A stretch of 64,000 nt of DNA from Microbacterium lacus (GTDB lineage: Bacteria; Actinomycetota; Actinomycetes; Actinomycetales; Microbacteriaceae), in contig NZ_BAAAPK010000001.1 of assembly GCF_039531105.1 (NCBI RefSeq), positions 2,914,001 to 2,978,000 of the forward strand. The letters run 5' to 3'. The position numbers and the translations under genes were made by a program. Of the stretch, positions 8,680 through 17,048 are shown piece by piece. The stretch's first letter is position 1; every line of letters begins with the position of its first letter. The notes beneath the pieces were generated by a model. The model was given only the letters and a program-made list of their open reading frames with translations, did no database searches and had not been told where the DNA came from.

Positions 8680-8753
8680 TAGCGGGAGCGGGGCTTGAAC
8701 CCGCGACCTCACGATTATGAGTCGTGCGCTCTCACCAACTGAGCTACCCCGCC
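8680..8753 (-). tRNA. tRNA-Met (CAT anticodon)
   Basis: A 74-nt cloverleaf read on the minus strand. The acceptor arm is GGCGGGG/TCCCGCT (with G-U pairs at both ends) plus discriminator A; the D arm is GCTC...GAGC; the anticodon stem CACGA/TCGTG encloses the loop CTCATAA; the T arm GCGGG/CCCGC holds TTCAAGC. CCA is not encoded. The anticodon is CAT. A C1-A72 mismatch and G-C runs typical of an initiator are not obvious, so elongator Met is likely; a modified Ile-CAT tRNA cannot be excluded. Confidence 0.9.
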
Positions 8754-8787
8754 GCGTCATGCCGGTGGATGAACACCGGATGCTGCG

Positions 8788-8859
8788 AGCCCCGAGTCAG
8801 GATTGAACTGACGACCCCTTCCTTACCATGGAAGTGCTCTGCCACTGAGCTATCGGGGC
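8788..8859 (-). tRNA. tRNA-Thr (GGT anticodon)
   Basis: A 72-nt cloverleaf on the minus strand: acceptor GCCCCGA/TCGGGGC with discriminator T, D arm GCTC...GAGC, anticodon stem CTTCC/GGAAG around ATGGTAA (anticodon GGT), T arm GTCAG/CTGAC with TTCAATC. No encoded CCA. It lies 34 nt upstream of tRNA-Met and probably shares its transcript. Confidence 0.92.
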
Positions 8860-8925
8860 GTACCCAGGCGCACCTGGGCAACTAGAAGAGAATACCAGAG
8901 CGACGGCATCCGTCTGAATCGGAGG

Positions 8926-10296
8926 TCAGCCGCCCGCGTGCTCCCGCAGCCACGGGATCGGGTCGATCGGAGTCGTTCCGTTCATCAGGATCTCGAAGTG
9001 CGTGTGAGCGCCGAACGACCGACCGGTGTTGCCGGTGTGCCCGACGATCTGGCCGACGGTGACGTGGTCGCCGACCTCGACTTGACGCGATCCGTACAGC
9101 ATGTGCGAGTAGCTGCTCGAGACGAGCTGGCCGTCGATGATGTGATCGATCACGATGTGGACGCCGAACGCACCGCCGGAATCGGTGGACTCGCGGACGA
9201 CGCCGTCGGCGACGGCCTGGATCGGAGATCCTTCGCCCGGGGTGAAGTCCACGCCCTCGTGCATCGTCCCGTCGCGCATGCCGAAGCCGTAGCTGATCGG
9301 CACGCCGACCGCGAACGGCCACTGGATCGGCGAGTTCGGGTCGTTGACGAAGAAGTTCGAGAAGTTCGAGATGCCCGAATCGGCGGCGAGCTGCGCCATC
9401 GTGAGTGTCGTGTAGGTCTCGGAACGGCTGATCGGCGCGCTCTGCATGTCCGACGGCGTCACGTACGCCTGGATCTCGCCGGCCTCAGGGGCGACATCCC
9501 CCGCGGCGACGGTGAGGTTCGTGGTGCCGGCCTTCGACGCCGGCGCGGCGACCGCCTCGGCAGGCGTGGTCAGTCCGACCGTCAGGAGCCCGACGATGCC
9601 CATCACGCCGAGCGAGAACGAGGCCGCGGTGACCCGCTTGAACGACGCGCCGCGCGGTCGACGGGGCGCGACATGCGTGACATCCGGCTTCTCGTCCGCG
9701 ACCGGCTCTTCCACAGGGCGCTGGATCGCGGTCTCACCCGTGAACGAGAACAGCCGTGCAGCGGCTTCGAACGCGTCGGCGGCCGCGTCCGGCGTCGCGG
9801 CGGCGGCCTCGTCCGGCGTCGCGGTGGCGGATGCCGCATCCTGGGCGTCTTCGGCGGCGATCACGACAGGCTCGGCCGGCACCTCGTCGAAGATGAGCTC
9901 CTCGACGGTGGTCACGGGCTGCGCGTCCGCCACGGGCTCGGCGACCTCGACCTCCGCCTCGACGGCGGCGGGCTCGGCCGGGCGATTCGCGCGGCGGCTG
10001 CGACGCGTCAGCGGCGCGGCGACCGGCTCCGCGGTCTCGGTGCCGAGCGCCTCTGCGGCGAGCGCGTCCGCGGCGACCGCCACGGCGACGACGGTCTCCA
10101 CCGCTGCGATGACGGATTCATCCGAGGGGGCCTCGGTCACGGCATCCGGAGCGCCGGCTGGCCGCGACGCGCGCCGACGCAACTCTGCACGCGAGAGCCC
10201 TGCGGTCTCCACCGGCGCCGAGGACGGCGTGGCGGAGGGCTTCCGGCTGGAACGGCGCGTCGGGGCGGCGTCAGCCTGGAGGGCATCAAGAGGCAA
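8926..10296 (-). CDS. M23-family metallopeptidase with long acidic cytoplasmic region
   Basis: 456 residues. A long Ala/Glu/Pro-rich N-terminal region (about 1-215, with a local ATPDEAAAATPDAAAD repeat) precedes one membrane segment (around 230-250, SFSLGVMGIVGLLTVGLTTP) and an extracellular LytM-type domain at the C-terminus. Zinc ligands are visible in GMRDGTMHEGVDF (HxxxD) and HTHFE. Such domains cut peptidoglycan cross-bridges or, when inactive, activate amidases. The start appears to be TTG at 10296; the nearby ATG at 10286 is in another frame. The acidic N-terminal half is poorly conserved in general and its role is unknown. Confidence 0.8.
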   Translation of the reverse strand: MPLDALQADAAPTRRSSRKPSATPSSAPVETAGLSRAELRRRASRPAGAPDAVTEAPSDESVIAAVETVVAVAVAADALAAEALGTETAEPVAAPLTRRSRRANRPAEPAAVEAEVEVAEPVADAQPVTTVEELIFDEVPAEPVVIAAEDAQDAASATATPDEAAAATPDAAADAFEAAARLFSFTGETAIQRPVEEPVADEKPDVTHVAPRRPRGASFKRVTAASFSLGVMGIVGLLTVGLTTPAEAVAAPASKAGTTNLTVAAGDVAPEAGEIQAYVTPSDMQSAPISRSETYTTLTMAQLAADSGISNFSNFFVNDPNSPIQWPFAVGVPISYGFGMRDGTMHEGVDFTPGEGSPIQAVADGVVRESTDSGGAFGVHIVIDHIIDGQLVSSSYSHMLYGSRQVEVGDHVTVGQIVGHTGNTGRSFGAHTHFEILMNGTTPIDPIPWLREHAGG

Positions 10297-10475
10297 TGCG
10301 CAGAGGGGCTCTCAGATCGTGTCGCAAAGGGGGGCAACGGTCGGATGTCGGGCTTGTGATCACTTCCGCCGGTTCGGGTGACGAAAGTAACGATCGGGTA
10401 AAGACTATCCGGACCGACCTGAGAATGCCATGTGCGGCACACCCCGGCGGACCGGATCGCTCCTTCTCGATCTTT

Positions 10476-11276
10476 TCACGAACCGACCGCGGCGGCGAAC
10501 AACCCGCCGAACAGCGTCGGCCCGGCAGCGACGAAAAGCGGCCTCCCGGGATCGTCCGTGAGCTCCGCACGGGCGAAGCGGCCGCCCGCCTCGGTCACCA
10601 GGAGAGCCCCGGCCGCGTGATCCCAGGGGTTGAGTCCGCGCTCGAAGTAACCGTCGAGCCTGCCTGCCGCGACGAAACACAGATCGAGGGATGCCGCTCC
10701 GATGCGCCGCAGATCGCGCGCCAGCGGCATCACACGGGCCACTCTCGCAAGGTCGCCGGCGTGCGTCGCGGGGTCGTACCCGAACCCGGTCCCCAGCAGG
10801 GCGCCCGCCGCGGACACGGGCTCATTCACCGCGAGACGCTCGTCGCCGAGCCACGCCCCACCGCCGGCCGACGCGTGGAACAGCTCGCCGGAGACGGGAT
10901 TGCACACGGCACCAGCCAGACCCTCCCAGCGATCGGGCACCGGCTCGCCGCGGACGGCGGCGATGCTCACGGCGTACGCGGGGATGCCGTACGCGTAGTT
11001 CACGGTGCCGTCGATCGGGTCGACCACCCACGTGATGCCGCTCGCGCCGCTCTCGGCGCCGGACTCCTCCCCCAGGAAACCGTCATCGGGCCGCTCGGCG
11101 GCGAGCCTTCCGCGGATGAGGTCCTCCACCTCGCGGTCGGCTTCGGTGACGATGTCGGCGATCGAGGACTTCGTCGCCGCGATCGCCACACCCTCGGTCC
11201 GCCGCCGGTGGGCGAGCTCCGCGGCCTCCCGCGCGATGTCGATCGCGAGTGCTTCGAGCTCGTGCGCTGATGCCAT
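10476..11276 (-). CDS. Inositol monophosphatase-family protein
   Basis: 266 residues with the metal-binding motifs of the family in order: GFLGEESG (Glu pair), VVDPIDGTVNYAYG (DPIDGT) and the late NPWDHAAGALLVTEAGG (WDxAAG). These enzymes are Mg-dependent, Li-sensitive phosphatases acting on inositol phosphate, histidinol phosphate or PAP; which one applies is not visible. The gene is monocistronic and divergent from the oxidoreductase at 11332, with 55 nt between the two starts. Confidence 0.87.
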   Translation of the reverse strand: MASAHELEALAIDIAREAAELAHRRRTEGVAIAATKSSIADIVTEADREVEDLIRGRLAAERPDDGFLGEESGAESGASGITWVVDPIDGTVNYAYGIPAYAVSIAAVRGEPVPDRWEGLAGAVCNPVSGELFHASAGGGAWLGDERLAVNEPVSAAGALLGTGFGYDPATHAGDLARVARVMPLARDLRRIGAASLDLCFVAAGRLDGYFERGLNPWDHAAGALLVTEAGGRFARAELTDDPGRPLFVAAGPTLFGGLFAAAVGS

Positions 11277-11331
11277 ACCTCCACGCTATCGGGGTGGGTC
11301 GATCGCGCCGCTCGCCGGTTAGCGTGGAACC

Positions 11332-12918
11332 ATGCCGCACACTCACGATGTCGTGATCGTCGGCGGAGGCCACAACGCTCTGGTCGCCGCCGCCTACCTC
11401 GCCCGCGCCGGGCGTTCGGTGCTCCTCCTCGAGCGCCTCCTGCACTTCGGCGGCGCCGCGGTGTCCGAGACGCCGTGGGAGGGGGTGCAGGCCCGGCTCT
11501 CGCGGTACTCCTACCTCGTGAGCCTGCTGCCTCGCCGGGTGATCGACGACCTCGGCCTGCGCATCGACCTGCGTCGCCGCCGCTTCTCGTCGTACACGCC
11601 GGATCCGGCGGATCCGGCGGATCCGGAGCGCGGCATCCTCATCGACACCGCGGATGCCGCCGCAACGGCGGAATCGTTCGCCAGGACGACCGGCGACACG
11701 GCGGAGGCGGACCGCTACGCCGCGTTCACGGGACGCCTGACGCCGCTCGCTCAGCACCTGTTCCCGGGGGTGACCGAGCCCCTCGTTCGTCGCGCGGCGG
11801 TCAGGGACGGCTTCGCCGACCGCGATCTGTGGGACGCGATCGTCGAGCGACCGCTCGGCGGACTCCTGCGCTCGTCGCTGCAGAGCGACCTCGTCCGCGG
11901 CATCGCCCTCACGGACGGGCTCATCGGCACGTTCTCTTCGGCCGACGACGCGAGCCTGCGCCAGAACCGCTGCTTCCTCTATCACGTGATCGGCGGCGGG
12001 ACCGGTGACTGGGACGTCCCCGTCGGCGGGATGGGGCGCGTGAGCGGCGAGCTGGAGCGCGCCGCGCGCGCCGCCGGAGCGGACCTGCGCGCCGGTGCCG
12101 AGGTGGTCGCCGTGAGCCCCGACGGCGAGGTGCAGCTCGCGGGCGATTCCGCGGCCGTCATCCGCGGGCGGCTCGTCCTCAGCGGGGTCGGCCCCGCCGT
12201 CCTGGCACGCCTGCTCGCCGCCGGAGGTGCCGACGGCGTGGTGGCACGGGAGCAGCCGGAGGGCGCGCAGATCAAGGTGAACATGCTGCTTCGTCGGCTC
12301 CCGCGGCTCCGGGATCGGACGGTCTCCCCCGAAGCCGCGTTCGCCGGCACGTTCCACATCAACGAGAGCCTGTCACAGCTCGACGACGCCTTCGCGGTCG
12401 CCACCGGCGGCGGCATCCCCGATCCCCTCCCCGCCGAGATCTACTGCCACTCGCTCACCGACCCGTCGATCCTCGGTCCGGACCTCCAGGCCGAAGGCGC
12501 CCAGACTCTGACTCTGTTCGGCCTGCAGGTTCCGCACCGCCTGCTGAGCGGACACGATCCGGATGCCGCGCGCGCGGCGCTGCTGGAGGCGGCGACCCGC
12601 TCACTCGACTCGGTGCTCGCCGAGCCGATCGCGGACTGCGTGTACGTCGGGCCGGACGGCCTCCCGTGCGTCGAAACCAAGACCACCGGCGACCTCGAGC
12701 GTGCGCTCGGGATGGCGGGCGGGGACATCTTCCACGGCGGTCTGTCCTGGCCGTGGGCGGACGACGAGGAGCCGCTGAACGGGCCGGCGCAGCGCTGGGG
12801 GGTGGCCACCGCGCACCCGGGCGTCCTGATGTGCGGATCGGGCGCGCGGCGCGGCGGTGCCGTGAGCGGCATCGGCGGGCACAACGCCGCGATGGCGGCC
12901 CTCGAAATCCTCGACTGA
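11332..12918 (+). CDS. Phytoene desaturase-like FAD-dependent oxidoreductase
   Basis: 528 residues. The N-terminus is a dinucleotide-binding fold (VVIVGGGHNALVAAAYLARAG, residues 7-27), followed by the GGAAVSE region. The central GGTGDWDVPVGGMGRVSGEL and the C-terminal MCGSGARRGGAVSGIGGHNA motif match the crtI/PYROXD2-like group. No carotenoid gene lies nearby, so a role in carotenoid synthesis is not supported. A 9-bp unit (GGATCCGGC) is repeated at 11601-11626, giving an Asp-Pro-Ala repeat. It ends 9 nt before the convergent membrane-protein gene. Confidence 0.8.
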   Translation: MPHTHDVVIVGGGHNALVAAAYLARAGRSVLLLERLLHFGGAAVSETPWEGVQARLSRYSYLVSLLPRRVIDDLGLRIDLRRRRFSSYTPDPADPADPERGILIDTADAAATAESFARTTGDTAEADRYAAFTGRLTPLAQHLFPGVTEPLVRRAAVRDGFADRDLWDAIVERPLGGLLRSSLQSDLVRGIALTDGLIGTFSSADDASLRQNRCFLYHVIGGGTGDWDVPVGGMGRVSGELERAARAAGADLRAGAEVVAVSPDGEVQLAGDSAAVIRGRLVLSGVGPAVLARLLAAGGADGVVAREQPEGAQIKVNMLLRRLPRLRDRTVSPEAAFAGTFHINESLSQLDDAFAVATGGGIPDPLPAEIYCHSLTDPSILGPDLQAEGAQTLTLFGLQVPHRLLSGHDPDAARAALLEAATRSLDSVLAEPIADCVYVGPDGLPCVETKTTGDLERALGMAGGDIFHGGLSWPWADDEEPLNGPAQRWGVATAHPGVLMCGSGARRGGAVSGIGGHNAAMAALEILD

Positions 12919-12927
12919 GGTGTCGGC

Positions 12928-13899
12928 CTACGACCGCGGCGGCAGCGGCGGAGGCGGCGGGAAGCCCTCGTAACCGTGCGGCACGGTCGGTTGTTGCTGC
13001 GGTGCATTCTGGGCCCCGGCATCCGGCTGCGCCGCCCACTGCTGATCGACACCCGGCTGCGGCGCCCACTGCTGACCGGCAGGCGCGGCGAACGGCGCGA
13101 CCGGGGCGATCGCCTGCGCCGTCTGCGACGGGTAGCCGGTGTAGTAGGCATTCCAGTCCGGTGAGCCGTCGGGCATGATCGGCAGCGGCGTCACGCCGTC
13201 GGCATACGTCGGCCACGGGGGCAGAGCCGGCGCGGCGGGCGGGGCCGTGAGGTAGGCCGGCTTCGGCTTGCGCGGCGCGAAGAGCACGTTGACGAGGGGC
13301 ACGAGCGCGGTGCCGACGGCGGCGAGGATCGTGATCGCGACGACGAAGCGCCAGTACAGGTCACGGAAGTCCACCCACTCGGCCAGCATGAGCGGCAGAA
13401 CGAGCATGATCGCGAGGATCACGACGAGGGAGATCGTCACGATCGTGATGATCTGCGTGAACGTCGTGACGTGCCGCTGGAAGGCCTTCGTGTAGAGACG
13501 GATGTGCAGCAGGGCCAGCTGCAGGACGAGCACGATCAGCAGGAACTGGATGAAGCGTCCGAAGCCGCCGAAGGAGTAGCGCTCCGGCATCCAGATGAGC
13601 ACCGCCCCGATCAGGAGCGTCACCACCCACGTCGCCATGCTCGCCAGCGCGAACCACGCGGGCCGCCGGGCGGCGAGGTGCGCATCCATGATCGCGACAC
13701 CGGCGAAACCCGCGAGGAGCAGGATCGTCAGGAACGCGCGGCCGACGATGCCGTTCTGCGATCCGATCAGCACCCAGATCACGCAGACGATCGCGGCGGC
13801 GATGAGGGCGCCGATCGCGACCCAGATGGCCGCCCGGACGAGCGAGGACGCCGACGGGTCGAATGTGGCGTCGCGAGTGTTCGGATCGGGCGCGGTCAT
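12928..13899 (-). CDS. Membrane protein with Pro/Gln-rich tail, function unknown
   Basis: 323 residues. About six predicted membrane helices occupy residues 22-215 (for example AIWVAIGALIAAAIVCVIWVL and ITIVTISLVVILAIMLVLPL), followed by a cytosolic or exported tail rich in Pro, Gln and Ala with PAGQQWAPQPGVDQQWAAQP, ending in a run of prolines. Such Pro/Gln tails are common in actinobacterial envelope proteins. No enzymatic motif is visible. The gene converges with the oxidoreductase with a 9-nt gap; no terminator hairpin fits between them, so antisense overlap of the mRNAs is likely. Confidence 0.65.
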   Translation of the reverse strand: MTAPDPNTRDATFDPSASSLVRAAIWVAIGALIAAAIVCVIWVLIGSQNGIVGRAFLTILLLAGFAGVAIMDAHLAARRPAWFALASMATWVVTLLIGAVLIWMPERYSFGGFGRFIQFLLIVLVLQLALLHIRLYTKAFQRHVTTFTQIITIVTISLVVILAIMLVLPLMLAEWVDFRDLYWRFVVAITILAAVGTALVPLVNVLFAPRKPKPAYLTAPPAAPALPPWPTYADGVTPLPIMPDGSPDWNAYYTGYPSQTAQAIAPVAPFAAPAGQQWAPQPGVDQQWAAQPDAGAQNAPQQQPTVPHGYEGFPPPPPLPPRS

Positions 13900-13985
13900 G
13901 GCGTTCCTCTCGTCGGCGGGAGCTTGCGCTCACGGCCATCCTGGCATGCGCGCCCCCGGCACCGGAGGGTTCTCCCCAGGCCGGA

Positions 13986-14543
13986 TCACTCGACGAGGCG
14001 GGCGAGGCCCTCGATCACTTCGGCGCCCGGGAGCGCAGCCAGCACCGCACCCGGGAGGAAGATCTTGCTCGCGCGCACGCCGCCGCCGATCACCACCTCG
14101 GGAGATGCGGCGACCGCCGCATCGATCAAGACCGGCCACGTTGCGGGCAACCCGATGGGCGTGATGCCGCCGTACTCCATGTGGGTCAGCGCCACCGCCT
14201 CATCCATCGGGGCGAAGGAGGCGGTGCGCGCGTCGAGCCGACGCCGGATCACTCCGTTGACATCGGCGCGCGTGGTCGCGAGGACCACGGCGGCCGCGAA
14301 GCGCTCCTCGCCGCCTCGACGCCCCCTGATGATCACGCAGTTCGCCGAGACCTCGGGGGCGACGCCGTAGCGCGCGCAGAACTCGGCGGTGTCGGCGAGG
14401 GTCGCATCGATCGGCGTCACGCCGACCTGGGCCGCGAGGGTCTCGTCCAGTGAGGCCAGCGCCGCCGCCACCGGTGCGGCGACGAGGTCCAGGTGCGCCG
14501 TCGCGGGCAGGGCGGTCAGGGTTCCGGTCGCGTGCCAGGGCAT
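13986..14543 (-). CDS. YbaK/EbsC-family aminoacyl-tRNA deacylase-like protein
   Basis: 185 residues with the YbaK core: PEVSANCVIIRGRRG, the AAAVVLATTRADVNGVIRRRL strand-helix and the THMEYGGITPIGLPATWPVLID loop, where the family's GGxSPxG segment reads GGITPIG. Related proteins hydrolyse mischarged tRNAs (Cys-tRNA-Pro and similar) in the cytosol. It is probably monocistronic and is separated from the upstream gene by a strong hairpin. Confidence 0.82.
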   Translation of the reverse strand: MPWHATGTLTALPATAHLDLVAAPVAAALASLDETLAAQVGVTPIDATLADTAEFCARYGVAPEVSANCVIIRGRRGGEERFAAAVVLATTRADVNGVIRRRLDARTASFAPMDEAVALTHMEYGGITPIGLPATWPVLIDAAVAASPEVVIGGGVRASKIFLPGAVLAALPGAEVIEGLARLVE

Positions 14544-14561
14544 GCCACGGATCCTATGGCC

Positions 14562-14612
14562 GCCGACCGCCGGGCCGCGCCACCGGGAGGCGGCGCGGAC
14601 CCGGCGGTCGGC
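14562..14612 (-). terminator. Long GC-rich hairpin terminator
   Basis: A 20-bp stem with one bulged base (14562-14581 with 14592-14612) and a 10-nt loop, placed just after the stop of the amphipathic protein gene. There is no T-tract, as is common in GC-rich actinobacteria. Confidence 0.7.
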
Positions 14613-14618
14613 ATCCCC

Positions 14619-15116
14619 TCAGCGTCGGCCGAGGTTGCGGATGATCGCGCCGACGAGGACGACCGCGCCGGCGGCCGCGGCGATCACGACGGCGGGGCGC
14701 TCGCGGTAGGCCTCCTTGAGCTTGTCCGTCCACTCGCCCGCGACCGTCCGCGTCTGCGCGACGAGCTGGTCGACGTCGAGGTCGCCGGCGGCGTCCTTGA
14801 GCTTCTCGCTCGCGGCCTTCGCGGCATCGGCCGCGGCGTCGGCGGCCTTGCTCACGGATGCGGCGACATCGGATGCCGCTCCCTTCGCGCCTTCCACGAC
14901 GTCGCTGATCTTGTCCGTGACCTTGTCGGTGACATCGCCCACGGTTCGCGATGCGTCGGCCGCGGCTGCCGAGGCCCGCTCGTTGACGTCCTCGGCGATC
15001 TGCTCGGCCGTCGCTCCGAGCGACTCTGCGCCGTCGGCGGCGGCCTCGCGCACCTTCGCGGCGGCGTCGCGCGCTGCCTGCGTGGCCTCTTCGGTGTTGC
15101 CCTGGGTGTCGCTCAT
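14619..15116 (-). CDS. Alanine-rich amphipathic helical protein with C-terminal membrane anchor
   Basis: 165 residues. Nearly all of it is a heptad-like run of Ala, Asp, Glu and Lys (for example ATQAARDAAAKVREAAADG and VTDKVTDKISDVVEG), which is predicted to form long amphipathic helices. A C-terminal membrane segment AVVIAAAAGAVVLVGAIIRN and a basic end (LGRR) follow. The repeated helical pattern recalls LEA-like and YtxH/ElaB-type proteins that bind membranes under stress; that is an analogy, not a family match. The start at 15116 has AAGGGA 7 nt upstream. Its own terminator follows. Confidence 0.7.
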   Translation of the reverse strand: MSDTQGNTEEATQAARDAAAKVREAAADGAESLGATAEQIAEDVNERASAAAADASRTVGDVTDKVTDKISDVVEGAKGAASDVAASVSKAADAAADAAKAASEKLKDAAGDLDVDQLVAQTRTVAGEWTDKLKEAYRERPAVVIAAAAGAVVLVGAIIRNLGRR

Positions 15117-15229
15117 GATGTGTCCCTTCGTGGGGTGCGGTCGCGTCATCGTACGCTCGCTCTGGGCTCCGTCGCAGGCCACGAGCATGGGGTTGTCAGC
15201 GCGCGAAGGCGGTGGTAGGCCGACCTGGG

Positions 15230-15317
15230 CGTGCACGACTCCTCAAGATCTCGGGTCCGGCAGGGCTCCCGGGCCCGGTACGACCAACACCGGCCCGAGA
15301 GTGAGGAGTTGTGCACG
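15230..15317. repeat. Large imperfect inverted repeat
   Basis: Two arms of about 30 bp, CGTGCACGACTCCTCA (15230-) and TGAGGAGTTGTGCACG (15302-15317), are complementary with one mismatch in 16 bp; the inner parts (CTCGGG...CCGG and CCGG...CCGAG) pair further. The whole would fold into an 88-nt hairpin with a GC-rich loop. It has no gene and is not a simple terminator; a dispersed repeat or small mobile relic is possible. Confidence 0.55.
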
Positions 15318-15358
15318 GCGGGCCGAGGGCCGACCGGCGGCGTTCCGCCCAGAAACGC

Positions 15359-15386
15359 GAAATGCCCCGCCGAAGCGGGGCATTTC
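15359..15386 (-). terminator. tRNA-Tyr terminator
   Basis: A 12-bp stem (GAAATGCCCCGC/GCGGGGCATTTC) with a CGAA tetraloop lies 6 nt past the 3' end of tRNA-Tyr; the minus strand has an AT-rich stem base. Confidence 0.8.
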
Positions 15387-15392
15387 CGAGCG

Positions 15393-15474
15393 TGGCGAGT
15401 GAGGGATTCGAACCCCCGAAGGCTACGCCGGCTGATTTACAGTCAGATCCCTTTGGCCGCTTGGGTAACTCGCC
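15393..15474 (-). tRNA. tRNA-Tyr (GTA anticodon)
   Basis: An 82-nt class II cloverleaf on the minus strand: acceptor GGCGAGT/ACTCGCC with discriminator A, anticodon loop CTGTAAA (anticodon GTA), a long variable arm (GCCGGCGTAGCCTTC region) and T loop TTCGAAT. No CCA encoded. It stands alone and is followed by its own hairpin. Confidence 0.93.
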
Positions 15475-15571
15475 AGGGCGCACCCGACCGGCTTGTACAG
15501 TCGAGCGGAGGCGCGATCACCCATCTTACGCGTCCGGAGCGCGGCGGAAAAATCCGCGCCGCCGAGCGCGG

Positions 15572-16489
15572 TCAGGTACCGATCCGGTCGAGGTCGATCT
15601 CCGCCAGGGACTCGGGAAGACGCAGCAGCGCACCCTCGAATCGGCACGTCGCGGCGGCGACGTCCATGGCCCGTTCGAGCACGGCGCCCCAGGCGTCCTC
15701 CCCCTGCGGTCCGCCGTCCCCGAGGGCGGCCACCGCGGCCGCGAAGGCCGCGTCGCCGGCGCCCATCGTGTCGACGATGCGCCCCGGAAGGTCGGAGATC
15801 GGACGCGTCACGGTGACGTCACCCGCCTCGACCGTCGCCCCCGCCGAACCCTGCGTCGCCAGCACGGCCCGCACGCCGAGGTCGACGAGCCGGGTGCGCA
15901 GAGCGTCGAGGGGCTCGTCGTAGAGAAGCTGTGCGTCATCCTCGCCCACCTTCACGAGGGCTGCTTCCGCCGCGAGGCTCTCGAACCCGCGGACGAACGC
16001 GGACCGGTCCTTCAGCATCCCCGCCCGCGGATTCGGGTCGATCGCGAGCGCCGCCGATCCGGAGCCGAGAGCCTCCGCCAGGAGGCGCGTCTGCTCGATG
16101 TCATCGAAAGGCCAGCAGCTGACCGCGACGATGCCCGCCTCGGCGAGCGCCGCGCGCGTGTCGGCGCCGAAATCGAGCGCCCGCGCCTGCGCGGCGGCGT
16201 TGAACTCGTACACCGGCTCGCCGCCCGGACTGCGCGTGCTGACCGCTCGCGAGGATCCGTGCGGCGACGGCGAGGAGATGAGCTCGACGCCGTAGTCGCG
16301 CAGGTAGCTCCGGATGTGCGCGCCGGCCTCGTCGTCGCCCACCATCGCGACAAGGGTCGTCGGCACTCCGAGGCGCGTCAGCCCCACGGCGACGTTGAGA
16401 GCCGCCCCGCCGACGAACTCGCGGATGCCGGTCTCATCGCGCAGCTCGTCGATCAGCGCATCGCCCACGACGACCACCCGGGCGTTCAT
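15572..16489 (-). CDS. PfkB-family carbohydrate kinase
   Basis: 305 residues. The N-terminus carries the PfkB start (VVVVGDALIDEL and FVGGAALNVAVGLTRLG), and the C-terminal PfkB signature DTMGAGDAAFAAAVAALG supplies the GAGD anion hole and catalytic Asp. Members phosphorylate fructose, ribose, ketogluconate or nucleosides with ATP. The ligand residues do not let me choose. It overlaps the FBP-domain gene by four bases (ATGA), so the two are co-translated although no link in function is evident. Confidence 0.87.
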   Translation of the reverse strand: MNARVVVVGDALIDELRDETGIREFVGGAALNVAVGLTRLGVPTTLVAMVGDDEAGAHIRSYLRDYGVELISSPSPHGSSRAVSTRSPGGEPVYEFNAAAQARALDFGADTRAALAEAGIVAVSCWPFDDIEQTRLLAEALGSGSAALAIDPNPRAGMLKDRSAFVRGFESLAAEAALVKVGEDDAQLLYDEPLDALRTRLVDLGVRAVLATQGSAGATVEAGDVTVTRPISDLPGRIVDTMGAGDAAFAAAVAALGDGGPQGEDAWGAVLERAMDVAAATCRFEGALLRLPESLAEIDLDRIGT

Positions 16490-16986
16490 GCGTCAGCCCT
16501 CGCCGCATCGCGCACCCGCTCGATGAAGGCCTCGGCCCGACGACGGGTACCGTCGATGCGCGCATCCACACTCGCCCGCACCTCATTGGGAGCGAGCGGC
16601 GCCGCGAGCCGGACGTTCTCGTGGCACGACAGATCGGCGCACATGTACGTGCCCACCGCATCGCCGCGGCGTCCCGCCTCACCCGCCTTCCGCGCCGAGA
16701 ACAACGTCACCTGGTCGGCGGGCTGCATCGTGTGGCACACGTTGCACAGAGCGGATGCCGCTCGCGAGTTCCCGTCGGCGGCGCGGAGCACGATGCCCAC
16801 CGGCCGGTCGTCCAACTCGCCGATGAGGTAGCCCCGCCCCCTCGTGCGCGGATCGCGCCACGCGAGGAAGTCCTGGTGGAACCAATCGGTCAGGACGAAG
16901 TCGTGCGGCAACGCCAGCACCCGCAACTCATCCTCGTCCGCATTCACGAACACCCCACGGATGTCGCCTTCGGTCAACTGACGCAT
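16486..16986 (-). CDS. FBP-domain (FusB-like) zinc-finger protein
   Basis: 166 residues. The C-terminal half carries two cysteine pairs, ALCNVCHTMQ and MCADLSCHENVRL, of a treble-clef zinc finger as in the EF-G-binding protein FusB/FBP; the N-terminus MRQLTEGDIRGVFVNADEDEL also fits. FusB proteins release EF-G from the ribosome; chromosomal homologues in actinobacteria have no proven role. Lies upstream of and overlaps the PfkB kinase. Confidence 0.78.
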   Translation of the reverse strand: MRQLTEGDIRGVFVNADEDELRVLALPHDFVLTDWFHQDFLAWRDPRTRGRGYLIGELDDRPVGIVLRAADGNSRAASALCNVCHTMQPADQVTLFSARKAGEAGRRGDAVGTYMCADLSCHENVRLAAPLAPNEVRASVDARIDGTRRRAEAFIERVRDAARADA

Positions 16987-17048
16987 GAAGCCTCCTCGCC
17001 GCCTCGGATCAGTCTACGAAGATCGCTCTTCCGCCGGCGGGTCGGGCT

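Noticed and set aside
11601..11626. Three GGATCC words in a row inside the phytoene-desaturase-like gene
   Set aside because: They are a 9-bp coding repeat (Asp-Pro-Ala), spaced by 9 not 21 bp and not AT-rich between, so not an island operator.
14619..15236. Longer start for the amphipathic Ala-rich protein
   Set aside because: The extra 40 residues lack family support and the ATG at 15116 has a good ribosome binding site.
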